In this document: in pieces, positions 1 through 5,362 of the stretch
Layout of the letters: each line of letters starts with the position of its first letter
Numbering within the stretch: the stretch's first letter is position 1
Assembly (NCBI GenBank): GCA_031259665.1
Contig: JAIRLD010000078.1
Location: forward strand, 1-5,362
Length of the DNA: 5,362 nucleotides
Source of the DNA: Puniceicoccales bacterium
Lineage (GTDB): Bacteria; Verrucomicrobiota; Verrucomicrobiia; Opitutales; LL51
Direction: 5' to 3'
The notes under the pieces: generated by a model
Seen by the model: only the letters and a program-made list of their open reading frames with translations
Databases searched by the model: none
What the model was told of the DNA's origin: nothing
Program-made: the position numbers and the translations under genes

Positions 1-102
1 TTCTAAAAAGATATTGGTCAATTTTACTTCTCCAATATTCTAATAATTTTCCACTTGCCATTGTATTATTTTTTATTATTTTCTTTTAAAAGGGAAGGTG
101 AT
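1..102 (+). promoter_or_regulatory. AT-rich leader and ribosome binding site of the HD-domain gene
   Basis: No gene is visible here; the stretch is strongly AT-rich. AGGGAAGG at 91-98 is a plausible Shine-Dalgarno sequence placed 4 bases before GTG at 103. It is only 2 bases before the ATG at 101, and that frame stops after four codons, so GTG 103 is the better start. TATTAT at 64-69 matches a -10 box at five of six positions, but no convincing -35 lies 16-18 bases upstream. The ribosome binding site is reasonably supported and the promoter is weak. Confidence 0.4.
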
Positions 103-1887
103 GTGGATAAAGTAGGAGGAGGAAGTAATCCGGTTCCGCCCCGCCATCTGTTGCCGACGCTGGAGCACCAGCGCCAGCAAGGCCACAAATACAGAGAAGT
201 ATCGGTAGGCCAAATGTCGTGCCGAAAAAACTAGACCCGGGACTAATAGAGGCGTTAGAAAAAGGCTTGAAAAATAGAGCTGCTACACAGATGAAGAAAG
301 ATAAGCCCAACATTCTCAAGGATATATTGGTAGGAAAGAGGGGGCGCCAGCAAAATGCGCAAGAGCTTGCCGCCAAAACGGGGACATATGGGGCTGATGC
401 AGGGCGTGCTACTGCACAATTCAATGATGAAGTACATAAGGTAAACGCAGAGAAATCTGGCTATCTCAATGCATTGGAGGGTGTGCCAATAACTGTTGGA
501 GATAAAATCCTGCCACCCAAAACAGGGGACAAAGCAGTTGAGCGGGCACGGATTCAAGGCGTTTACGATCAGGCGTACAAAGCGGGAGGTCAGGCGCAGA
601 AGTCGGCCGATGAAATTTCCGGCGCTTTGCAGCAGGCAGTGCCGAAAGGTGTAATGAACGGTACACATAATTTAGGGACTATCGGCGGACCCATTACCCG
701 TAGACAGGCAAGTTACTATTTCCGATCCTCCCGATGCGGCAAAAGCCTTTGCCGATGCGAAAACCAAGTTAGAAGCCTTTGCCGATGCGATTTTCGCTGA
801 TGACAGTTGCAAGGGATTGTATTCCGCTGATGAACAAGCGGCGGTCAAGGAACTCGTGATTGGCAAGGCGCTTGAGTACGCGAAAGCGGCCGATATCGAT
901 GTAAATAAGGCGATGCAACTCGTCCGGGATAATTTGATCAAAATTCACCATCAACAGACGGTAGATCACCGGGTGATTTCGGGTAGTGACCACGGCGTGC
1001 GCCACGTGGTACAGAGCAACGTAGCACACACGCTCAACGCTTTGGATTCCGAACGATTGAGCGGTTTAGTATCGCCAAAGGAGAAGTTAATGGCGATGCA
1101 GATTATGATTGATCACGACTTGGGATACACTCTCGATGCGGCAAGGGGAAGTTTAGATGCATCAAAGGACCATCCGCTGGCCAGCGCGGCCTATTTGGAA
1201 TTTGGCAAGCAAAATTCGAGTATATTTACAGATGATGATCAAAAGTTTATGCGGGATGCGGTGTTAAAGCACAGTTATCCGTTTGGGCTGGATCAGCCGC
1301 TTGATTTTGCGAATAACAAGGGACAAGCCATAGCGAATATCATATCCATAGTCGACGCGATGGGGGTGACGGCGAACACAAAATGTCCGGCCCTTTACCG
1401 CGAAGTTTTAGATAGAGCGGCTTTGGGACAATTGGCGAGAAGCGAGAATCCGGAAGCACTTAAACAGCATCTTCATAGCATTATCAATCAAGCGGTGACG
1501 GCCGGAAGAATTTCCGGAGAGGTAGCGGAAGGTTATCATCAGGCATTGGATTACGATGTAAATCAGTTTGGTGCAAAAAAAATGATTTCACCGCAATTTG
1601 GCGGGCAATTGATTGAAACACAAATGGAACAGGTAGAAGGTGGGCATGCGTTACATATTACTTTCGGTGTATCGGAAAGAATTCAGCATCTGGCCACGGC
1701 ATTTGGCGATGAAGTTGCACTTAATGCTTTTAAGAAAGCAGGAGAGGATTTGTTTCCACAAGCTGCAGAACGCCACGAATTGGAAAGCGCGGCGAAGGAA
1801 ATTGAGGCTTCTCCAGATCCACAAGTATCCCAAACTTTTGACAATGGAGCCAATGGAGCCGTCAAGCTGACCATGAAAAAATTATAG
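103..1887 (+). pseudogene. HD-superfamily metal-dependent phosphohydrolase with proline-rich N-terminus, broken by two frameshifts
   Basis: One protein is recognisable across three pieces. Piece one starts at GTG 103 and reads MDKVGGGSNPVPP to about 141. Piece two is in the next frame, from about 138 to 690-710, and continues a proline/alanine-rich head (SVADAGAPAPARPQ) into a Lys-rich helical region. Piece three, from about 691 to the TAG at 1885-1887, contains the enzyme domain. One extra C in the CCCC run at 139-142 would join pieces one and two as a four-proline run. Removing one base between about 690 and 711 would join pieces two and three. The restored product is about 594 residues. 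HD-domain metal ligands are visible: the His of GVRHV (codon 1003), the His-Asp of DHDLGY (1114-1119), the His of DHPLAS (1171), the His of LKHSY (1270) and the Asp of IVDAMG (1354). HD proteins hydrolyse phosphate esters of nucleotides or cyclic nucleotides; the substrate here is unknown. No signal peptide is seen. The large uncharacterised N-terminal half suggests an effector-like or multidomain protein, which is inference. Sequencing error is the main alternative to true decay. Internal initiation at GTG 219 or TTG 817 cannot be excluded, but neither has a good ribosome binding site. Confidence 0.72.
743..790 (+). repeat. 18-base direct repeat inside the HD-domain gene
   Basis: The 18 bases AAGCCTTTGCCGATGCGA occur at 743-760 and again at 773-790, a period of 30 bases or ten codons. 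In the piece-three frame they give AKAFADAKTKLEAFADA, followed by a weaker third copy (IFADD). The repeat is in frame, so it looks like a short helical repeat of the protein and not an element boundary. Confidence 0.7.
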
Positions 1888-1907
1888 AAGTAAAGAGTTT
1901 CACATTA

Positions 1908-1938
1908 TGGGCCGACTTTACCGTTGGCCTATTTTTTT
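1908..1938 (+). terminator. Rho-independent terminator of the HD-domain gene
   Basis: GGCCGAC at 1910-1916 pairs with GTTGGCC at 1923-1929 with one G-U pair. A further wobble and a T-A pair extend the stem to 1908/1931, and the loop is six bases. Seven T residues follow at 1932-1938. It starts about 20 bases after the TAG of the HD-domain gene, in the right orientation to end that transcript. Confidence 0.8.
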
Positions 1939-1942
1939 ATAC

Positions 1943-1965
1943 AAAAAAGCTGTTTAAAACAGCTT
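1943..1965 (-). terminator. Rho-independent terminator of the ankyrin gene
   Basis: On the minus strand, AAGCTGTT (1965-1958) pairs perfectly with AACAGCTT (1954-1947) around a three-base loop. The U-tract is formed by the last two stem bases and the four T residues at 1946-1943. It lies about 30 bases beyond the stop of the ankyrin gene. With the neighbouring plus-strand hairpin it closes a convergent gene pair from both sides. Confidence 0.72.
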
Positions 1966-1993
1966 CCCTAATTTTTAATCCATATCCCGATGA

Positions 1994-2644
1994 TCAATAA
2001 TATTGCTGATACCTCGCACCATGTGCCGTCAGCAATTGAATTAATTGGGCGGCACCTCCAGCGAGCTGCAGTGCCGTCTTCGGCACCTGAAAATTATAGG
2101 GTTCTCCACCTAATCCCAAACTTTCAAATTGATCACAACTCATGCAAACATCTTGAGACACATTGACGTCAATTCCCTCCTGGTCGAGGAGCAAACGGAT
2201 TATATCATTCGGCTGGCTATGGCTATGGTGTACGGTTCCATGGGGTACGATATCGACAGTATAGTTATGGAGCACGGCTTCATAAATAGGAACGTTGACA
2301 TTTCCACCTTCCGTGTTGACATTTGCCCCGCGCTGCAGCAATAAACGCACCATATCGATGTTCCGCGTCCGAATGGCCACGACAAGCGGACTTAAATAAT
2401 GGATAAACGAGCCGCCATAATCGTGTTCCACTTCCTCCATCCGGGCATTGACATTTGCCCCGTGATCGAGGAGATAATTTACGAGATTTATATTTTGCGC
2501 CTTGATGGCCTCAAAAAGCGCGGAATCACTGACCACCACGCCGGCAAATTGCGCATCGATTTCGCCAAAATCCGCCGACCCATAACTCACCACGGGCACC
2601 AAAAATGTGCCCACCAACAATGAACTAATTTTAAACCTTTTCAT
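1994..2644 (-). CDS. Exported ankyrin-repeat protein
   Basis: The product has 216 residues. The N-terminus, MKRFKISSLLVGTFLVPVVS, has a basic start and a hydrophobic core, with likely signal peptidase I cleavage near residues 22-24 (YGSA). Ankyrin repeats follow. Repeat one is at about 40-69, with the core LVNYLLDHGANVNA. Repeat two is at about 84-113, with MVRLLLQRGANVNT. Repeat three is irregular at about 117-162, with a His-rich insertion (PHGTVHHSHSQ) between its helices before IIRLLLDQ. A partial repeat at 188-211 ends in LIQLLTAHGARY. Ankyrin repeats are protein-binding scaffolds and no enzymatic domain is seen. ATG 2644 is chosen because it begins the signal peptide. No Shine-Dalgarno sequence precedes it, and the leader predicted from the promoter at 2666-2693 is short. 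The gene is convergent with the HD-domain gene and appears to be transcribed alone. Export by Sec followed by action in the periplasm or outside the cell is inference; the binding partner is unknown. Confidence 0.9.
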   Translation of the reverse strand: MKRFKISSLLVGTFLVPVVSYGSADFGEIDAQFAGVVVSDSALFEAIKAQNINLVNYLLDHGANVNARMEEVEHDYGGSFIHYLSPLVVAIRTRNIDMVRLLLQRGANVNTEGGNVNVPIYEAVLHNYTVDIVPHGTVHHSHSQPNDIIRLLLDQEGIDVNVSQDVCMSCDQFESLGLGGEPYNFQVPKTALQLAGGAAQLIQLLTAHGARYQQYY

Positions 2645-2665
2645 GATATTTACTAAATCAAGAGT

Positions 2666-2693
2666 ATTAAATCTTTTTTACGCCAATTGTCAA
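2666..2693 (-). promoter_or_regulatory. Sigma70-type promoter of the ankyrin gene
   Basis: On the minus strand a perfect -35 box TTGACA (2693-2688) is followed after 16 bases by TTTAAT (2671-2666), which matches the -10 consensus at five of six positions. Transcription would start near 2659, leaving a leader of only about 15 bases before ATG 2644. No operator-like inverted repeat overlaps it. Confidence 0.65.
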
Positions 2694-2772
2694 CCCATAA
2701 ATCCCTGAGTGTGGAATTAAATGCCTTTTTTATAAACTCTTATTAATTTAAATCTTGTTTATTTTATTAATC

Positions 2773-2798
2773 AAAAATTGGCAAATATACGAAGCCAA
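2773..2798 (-). terminator. Weak candidate terminator after the MBL-fold gene
   Basis: On the minus strand TTGGC (2798-2794) can pair with GCCAA (2782-2778), followed by five T residues (2777-2773). The stem is only five pairs and the loop is eleven bases, so it may be inefficient. It sits about 20 bases after the stop of the MBL-fold gene and upstream of the ankyrin promoter, where a transcript end would be expected. Confidence 0.35.
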
Positions 2799-2819
2799 AA
2801 AAACCAGATTTTCCCCTAT

Positions 2820-4076
2820 TTAGTCTTCCCAATCGCTTCCCCATCGATCCATTCCCTGAGCTCCTTCCCTTGGAACGATCTCAATAACCCTTTCATTAGC
2901 TCGAAGCGCTAAACCACCTCCTATATGATAACGATAATAGTGAACATGTTTATCCATCGAAAACTTTGTCTGCCTTGTTAACCAGTGCCTATTTCTACCC
3001 GCGACTTGGTCATAAACTAACACAGGGTGTGGTCCAGTCGCAAAAGCGGCACGGGATGGACGACCACTCATGAACTCTTTGTTAGGAATAAAATCTTTAG
3101 CGACAGGAATGCTCGATACAATCGTACAATATCTTTTCCGAAATTCGCTTCTTACATCATAGGTTTCCCACAAATTTTCTTTATTGTTCACACTTCCATG
3201 GTGAGGAGCAATGAGTACGTCCGCTCTACTGACACGCACTTGGTCCTCTATACTAAGAGCTAAAAATAAATCTCCCGGAGCATCTCCTGGGAATATGACA
3301 CGCTCGCCAGCACATTCCAAGGCTAAAACCAAAGACTGCCCATTGGGATCAGTTGGTTCATTTCCATCGTTATACCGTTTCGTTGGGGCTGGCAATAAAG
3401 GTCGTAAACGGCAACCTGTCCCTGCAGTAAAATCATTCAAAGCCCTTTGCAGCACTCCTATTGCTTCCGGACTATAATCCCAAACTTTTACCGGAAAACA
3501 CGCGTTTCCGTCCTTCTTCCTTTTGATATAGGCACATATTTGCCCTAAAGAAGATCTGACCATATTCTGTCTTTTAGCTTGATATTTTGCCCATTTTTCT
3601 CTCATATCCGCACTTTCCTTTTCCTTCGCCCGTTTTGCATCTCTTGCATAATCGGGCAAACAGGAGGTCGGCCAATAATCAAAACCTTCCCTTGCCCAAC
3701 CTCCGCCCACTCCGACGAAAACGTACCCCACTTTGCCTAAAATTGATCCTCTGCTATTTGGAATGTTTTGCTCCAATAAATTAAAATGATCTGCATGGAG
3801 ATGCGTCACCCACAATGCATAATCACAAACGTTATCAAACAAACCCATTCCTTTCAAGTTTGGCATAAAACTATCCTGCTTCATCCATCCCTCCCCATGT
3901 CCTGAGCCACAATCAACAATCAAAACTTTCTTTTTACCATCATTTTCACCGCCGACAACGTCCATGCTCACCCAAATGCAATTCCCTTGTCCCACATTAA
4001 AAACATAAACATCAACTGCACAGAATAAAGAACTGAACCAACAACATAAAAACGCTAAAACTATACCCGCTTTCAT
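2820..4076 (-). CDS. Secreted ComEC-like metallo-beta-lactamase-fold hydrolase
   Basis: The product has 418 residues and starts with a signal peptide: MKAG, a hydrophobic stretch to about residue 18, then likely cleavage near FCA/VD at 20. The mature enzyme begins with the usual first strand (VDVYVFNVGQGNC, 21-33) and a second strand ending in LIVDCGSG (52-59). It has the metal motif THLHADH with ligands His92, His94, Asp96 and His97. Later come the strand VIFPGDA (Asp265) and LIAPHHGS (His292, His293). This set is the signature of the ComEC/Rec2 hydrolase domain, whose relatives cut phosphodiesters. ComEC's membrane channel is absent, so the protein is a free exported enzyme. Residues about 146-172 form a very charged Lys/Glu/Arg-rich helix, an insertion between the two halves of the active site. 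About 120 residues after HHGS carry no motif I recognise. ATG 4076 is preferred to an in-frame TTG at 4088 because GGAG lies six bases upstream and the signal peptide begins there. The ATG overlaps the TGA of the upstream gene (ATGA), implying translational coupling. The substrate is unknown; a nucleic acid or another phosphodiester is inferred from the fold. Confidence 0.88.
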   Translation of the reverse strand: MKAGIVLAFLCCWFSSLFCAVDVYVFNVGQGNCIWVSMDVVGGENDGKKKVLIVDCGSGHGEGWMKQDSFMPNLKGMGLFDNVCDYALWVTHLHADHFNLLEQNIPNSRGSILGKVGYVFVGVGGGWAREGFDYWPTSCLPDYARDAKRAKEKESADMREKWAKYQAKRQNMVRSSLGQICAYIKRKKDGNACFPVKVWDYSPEAIGVLQRALNDFTAGTGCRLRPLLPAPTKRYNDGNEPTDPNGQSLVLALECAGERVIFPGDAPGDLFLALSIEDQVRVSRADVLIAPHHGSVNNKENLWETYDVRSEFRKRYCTIVSSIPVAKDFIPNKEFMSGRPSRAAFATGPHPVLVYDQVAGRNRHWLTRQTKFSMDKHVHYYRYHIGGGLALRANERVIEIVPREGAQGMDRWGSDWED

Positions 4077-4597
4077 GACTCTCTCCAAAAAGATACGCCT
4101 TGGAGCAAATCATTAACTGGTCGAAGTGCTTGATTTATTTCGCGCTCACACCATCTTATCGAACGAATTTCTTTCAAAAAGATAATATTTTCGTGAAATG
4201 CCATTTCTTCCGTATCCGAAGCTCCTTGATCCTGATAGATTCTTTCGATTTCTTCTATATATTCACTCGTGCACTCTTGTCGCTTTTCCTGTAAAAACTT
4301 ACATACACATGTGATCATCCGTCGAATATTGTTCATATCTTGCAACATCTGCAACGCCGTACGTCTCCAAACCACCCCCACTGCAGACACCTGTGACAAC
4401 TTTCCCTGACATCTCAAAGATATTTCCCCATTATTCAATGATTCCAGATCGCTTATAACTTCTTCTCGAGTTTTATAACTCTTCAATGGCTTTAAAAGAA
4501 CGCCTTCTACATCTTCAACGGGACCACCAAGACAAAAATTACTAAAACCACTGACCATAAAACCTAAAACCAATATTTCTGAATATTTTCTCATCAT
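4073..4597 (-). CDS. Exported helix-rich protein of unknown function, coupled to the MBL-fold enzyme
   Basis: I do not recognise this 174-residue protein. It starts MMRKYSEILVLGFMVSGFSN, with a basic start and a hydrophobic segment to about residue 21, and likely cleavage near CLGG (22-25). Cys22 is not in a proper lipobox, so a lipoprotein is unlikely. The mature part is predicted to be mostly alpha-helical and charged. It has five cysteines (in RCQGK, TCVCK, QECTS and RWCER), which could form disulfides after export. No catalytic motif or membrane segment is seen. The start at ATG 4597 (or the adjacent ATG 4594) is chosen because AAAGG at 4609-4605 sits seven bases upstream and the signal peptide begins there; a TTG at 4672 in the same frame would bury it. 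The gene ends in TGA overlapping the ATG of the MBL gene. It is thus the first gene of a two-gene operon and a plausible partner, chaperone or inhibitor of the enzyme, which is inference. Confidence 0.75.
   Translation of the reverse strand: MMRKYSEILVLGFMVSGFSNFCLGGPVEDVEGVLLKPLKSYKTREEVISDLESLNNGEISLRCQGKLSQVSAVGVVWRRTALQMLQDMNNIRRMITCVCKFLQEKRQECTSEYIEEIERIYQDQGASDTEEMAFHENIIFLKEIRSIRWCEREINQALRPVNDLLQGVSFWRES
4079..4086 (-). promoter_or_regulatory. Ribosome binding site that decides the MBL gene start
   Basis: GGAGAGAG on the minus strand lies inside the last codons of the upstream gene. Its GGAG core (4086-4083) is six bases from ATG 4076. It supports ATG 4076 over the TTG at 4088 and suits re-initiation by ribosomes finishing the upstream gene. 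Confidence 0.65.
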
Positions 4598-4681
4598 GAC
4601 AAAACCTTTCTTTGGACTACCTATGAAGTTTGATTTGATTGCCATCAACGCAAGCATTTTTTTGAAAGTCAAGCTTTTTTA
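4598..4681 (-). promoter_or_regulatory. Upstream region of the two-gene operon, promoter uncertain
   Basis: The first gene's ribosome binding site is at 4605-4609. TTGACT at 4672-4667 on the minus strand is a five-of-six -35 match, but the best -10 at 17 bases (GTTGAT, 4649-4644) matches only three of six. A TACAAT -10 candidate lies further upstream at 4715-4710, inside the transposase remnant, with no good -35. The operon promoter is probably here or in the remnant, but I cannot fix it. Confidence 0.25.
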
Positions 4682-5013
4682 TTATTTTTTATCCATCGAG
4701 GTGCGAGAAATTGTACCAAAAGACTTTTTCGACAACGAACTTTTCCTTGACTCAGACCATTCGTTTATCGGCTGCGAAAAAAAGGGAAACCGAAAAGCAA
4801 AAACGTCATCATCTGCATATGTTGTCTGATGGCAAAGATGATAAATTAATATAAAACACGGCACATCTTTTATCAGCGTTCAAAGCAATTTGCTGCTTTT
4901 GCAATAGGTCTATTGAACTCATGCTCAACCTTGGGAATCAAGGCCTCAAACTCATGAAGATTGAGGCCGAAGATATCATTGAACAACCTTGGACTTCGCT
5001 CAAAAACCTCAAG
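4682..5013 (-). pseudogene. Degenerate remnant of an IS5-like DDE transposase N-terminus
   Basis: Two pieces in different minus-strand frames read like consecutive parts of one transposase N-terminus. The first (5013 to 4873) contains SPRLFNDIFGLNLHEFEALI then PKVEHEF. This resembles the opening of IS5-like/Tnp4-type transposases, where a Leu/Phe-rich 'TGL..EEFE.L.P' segment precedes the helix-turn-helix. The second (about 4879 to 4682) contains FILIYHL, then DDVFAFRFPFFSQPINEW and KKSFG. This fits the following 'LF.ILFYL..YPT.DV..FLFG.SQ...NEW' helix-turn-helix block. A TGA and a frame change separate them, and the Gly-rich basic segment usual between these blocks seems lost. No DDE catalytic region and no terminal inverted repeats are seen, so it is inactive. 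Family assignment is by eye from remembered patterns; the first piece is firmer than the second. Confidence 0.55.
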
Positions 5014-5362
5014 CCTTTCCCATAAATGGGGTTTCTCTTTTGCCAAGGAAGGTCTCGATCTGGTCCACCCAGAACTCGGGGATTTCACGGCGCATCGTTT
5101 GGGACGTCAACGTTTTTGGGGCATTTCCAGTGATAATTTGATGGACGATCTCCGGTGCTAACATCGCTATACGTAAGTTGGATGCCACTTGCGCGGGATC
5201 GCGTCCCACCGCCTTCGCCAACTCCCGGCCATTCACAAAAATTCCGTCATCGATCATCCGCTGCCAGCAACGTCCTCGCGCAATCGAAACCAATAGCGGA
5301 TCTAAATCCGCCGAATCCCTAACGCCTCCGCCCACGATAATTTTCCGACGCTGCGAATGCTT
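5009..5362 (-). CDS. C-terminal part of a large serine site-specific recombinase (partial)
   Basis: The frame is open to the right edge, so the 117 residues seen are only the C-terminal end; the catalytic resolvase domain and DNA-binding recombinase domain would lie beyond 5362. The segment RRKIIVGGG followed by DLDPLLVSIARGRCW, then a helix-turn-helix-like stretch VNGRELAKAVGRDPAQVASN, LAPEIVHQIITG and a final W-x-x-QIETFLG, matches the tail I associate with large serine recombinases of alphaproteobacterial mobile elements. In those proteins this tail typically ends at or near LGF. Here it ends FLGKRETPFMGKA, so the last residues may come from the adjoining transposase remnant. The gene overlaps that remnant by five bases. 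Such recombinases integrate or excise elements between attachment sites. Whether this copy is intact cannot be judged from the window. A GTG at 5335 is an internal codon and not the start. Confidence 0.75.
   Translation of the reverse strand, partial: KHSQRRKIIVGGGVRDSADLDPLLVSIARGRCWQRMIDDGIFVNGRELAKAVGRDPAQVASNLRIAMLAPEIVHQIITGNAPKTLTSQTMRREIPEFWVDQIETFLGKRETPFMGKA

Noticed and set aside
129..320. Proline-rich run plus LIEALEKGLKNR as an actin-binding WH2-type effector head
   Set aside because: The resemblance to the WH2 pattern is loose and the usual LKK(V/T) ending is missing. Not strong enough to name.
255..668. 137-residue open frame on the minus strand
   Set aside because: Antisense shadow of the HD-domain gene. 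It is rich in Cys, Leu and Arg, with no ribosome binding site or recognisable motif.
676..720. Programmed ribosomal frameshift joining the two main HD pieces
   Set aside because: No heptameric slippery sequence or clear downstream pseudoknot is seen, and a second break near 139-142 also needs repair. Mutation or sequencing error is simpler.
219..800. Separate 193-residue plus-strand protein starting at GTG 219
   Set aside because: The last part (SSRCGKSLCRCENQ and after) is the shifted reading of AKAFADAKTKLEAFADA in the neighbouring frame, and protein-like sequence in this frame already extends upstream of 219 to about 130. It is the middle piece of the broken HD-domain gene.
4598..4672. 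N-terminal extension of the small exported protein from TTG 4672
   Set aside because: It would bury the signal peptide 25 residues inside the protein, and the ribosome binding site fits ATG 4597.
4663..4857. Plus-strand open frame containing SLTQTIRLSAAKKRETEKQK
   Set aside because: No convincing start or ribosome binding site; it lies opposite the transposase remnant, which explains the region better.
1..5362. tRNA, rRNA, CRISPR array or riboswitch
   Set aside because: No cloverleaf, no regularly spaced repeats and no conserved aptamer pattern was seen by eye on either strand.

Overview
The window looks like an accessory region of a Gram-negative, probably host-associated bacterium. The grounds are an exported ankyrin-repeat protein, two further products with N-terminal signal peptides, a large decaying HD-domain protein with a proline-rich head, and mobile-element debris. 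The serine-recombinase tail at the right edge is of a type I associate with Alphaproteobacteria, so an intracellular alphaproteobacterium is one possibility. The sequence does not settle the lineage.

Layout, left to right. (1) Bases 1-102 are an AT-rich leader ending in a purine-rich ribosome binding site. (2) On the plus strand, 103-1887 is one long gene for an HD-superfamily metal-dependent phosphohydrolase. It is split by two single-base frame changes, near 139-142 and near 690-711, so as read here it is a pseudogene of about 594 codons. (3) Bases 1908-1965 hold two back-to-back hairpin terminators, one per strand, separating convergent genes. (4) On the minus strand, 1994-2644 encodes a 216-residue exported ankyrin-repeat protein with a good sigma70-type promoter at 2666-2693. 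(5) Also on the minus strand is a two-gene operon. An exported, helix-rich, cysteine-containing protein of unknown function (4073-4597) overlaps by ATGA with an exported ComEC-like metallo-beta-lactamase-fold hydrolase (2820-4076). (6) At 4682-5013 lies a degenerate IS5-like transposase remnant (minus). (7) At 5009-5362 is the C-terminal end of a large serine recombinase (minus), which runs off the window.

How the parts fit together. The recombinase tail and the transposase remnant mark a mobile-element junction immediately upstream of the operon. The three intact genes all encode predicted exported proteins, which suggests a cell-envelope or host-interface role. The most interesting unit is the translationally coupled pair: a secreted MBL hydrolase that keeps the HxHxDH, GD and HHGS metal-site motifs of the ComEC hydrolase domain but has no transmembrane channel, and a small exported partner I cannot assign. 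The HD gene and the ankyrin gene are transcribed separately from this pair.
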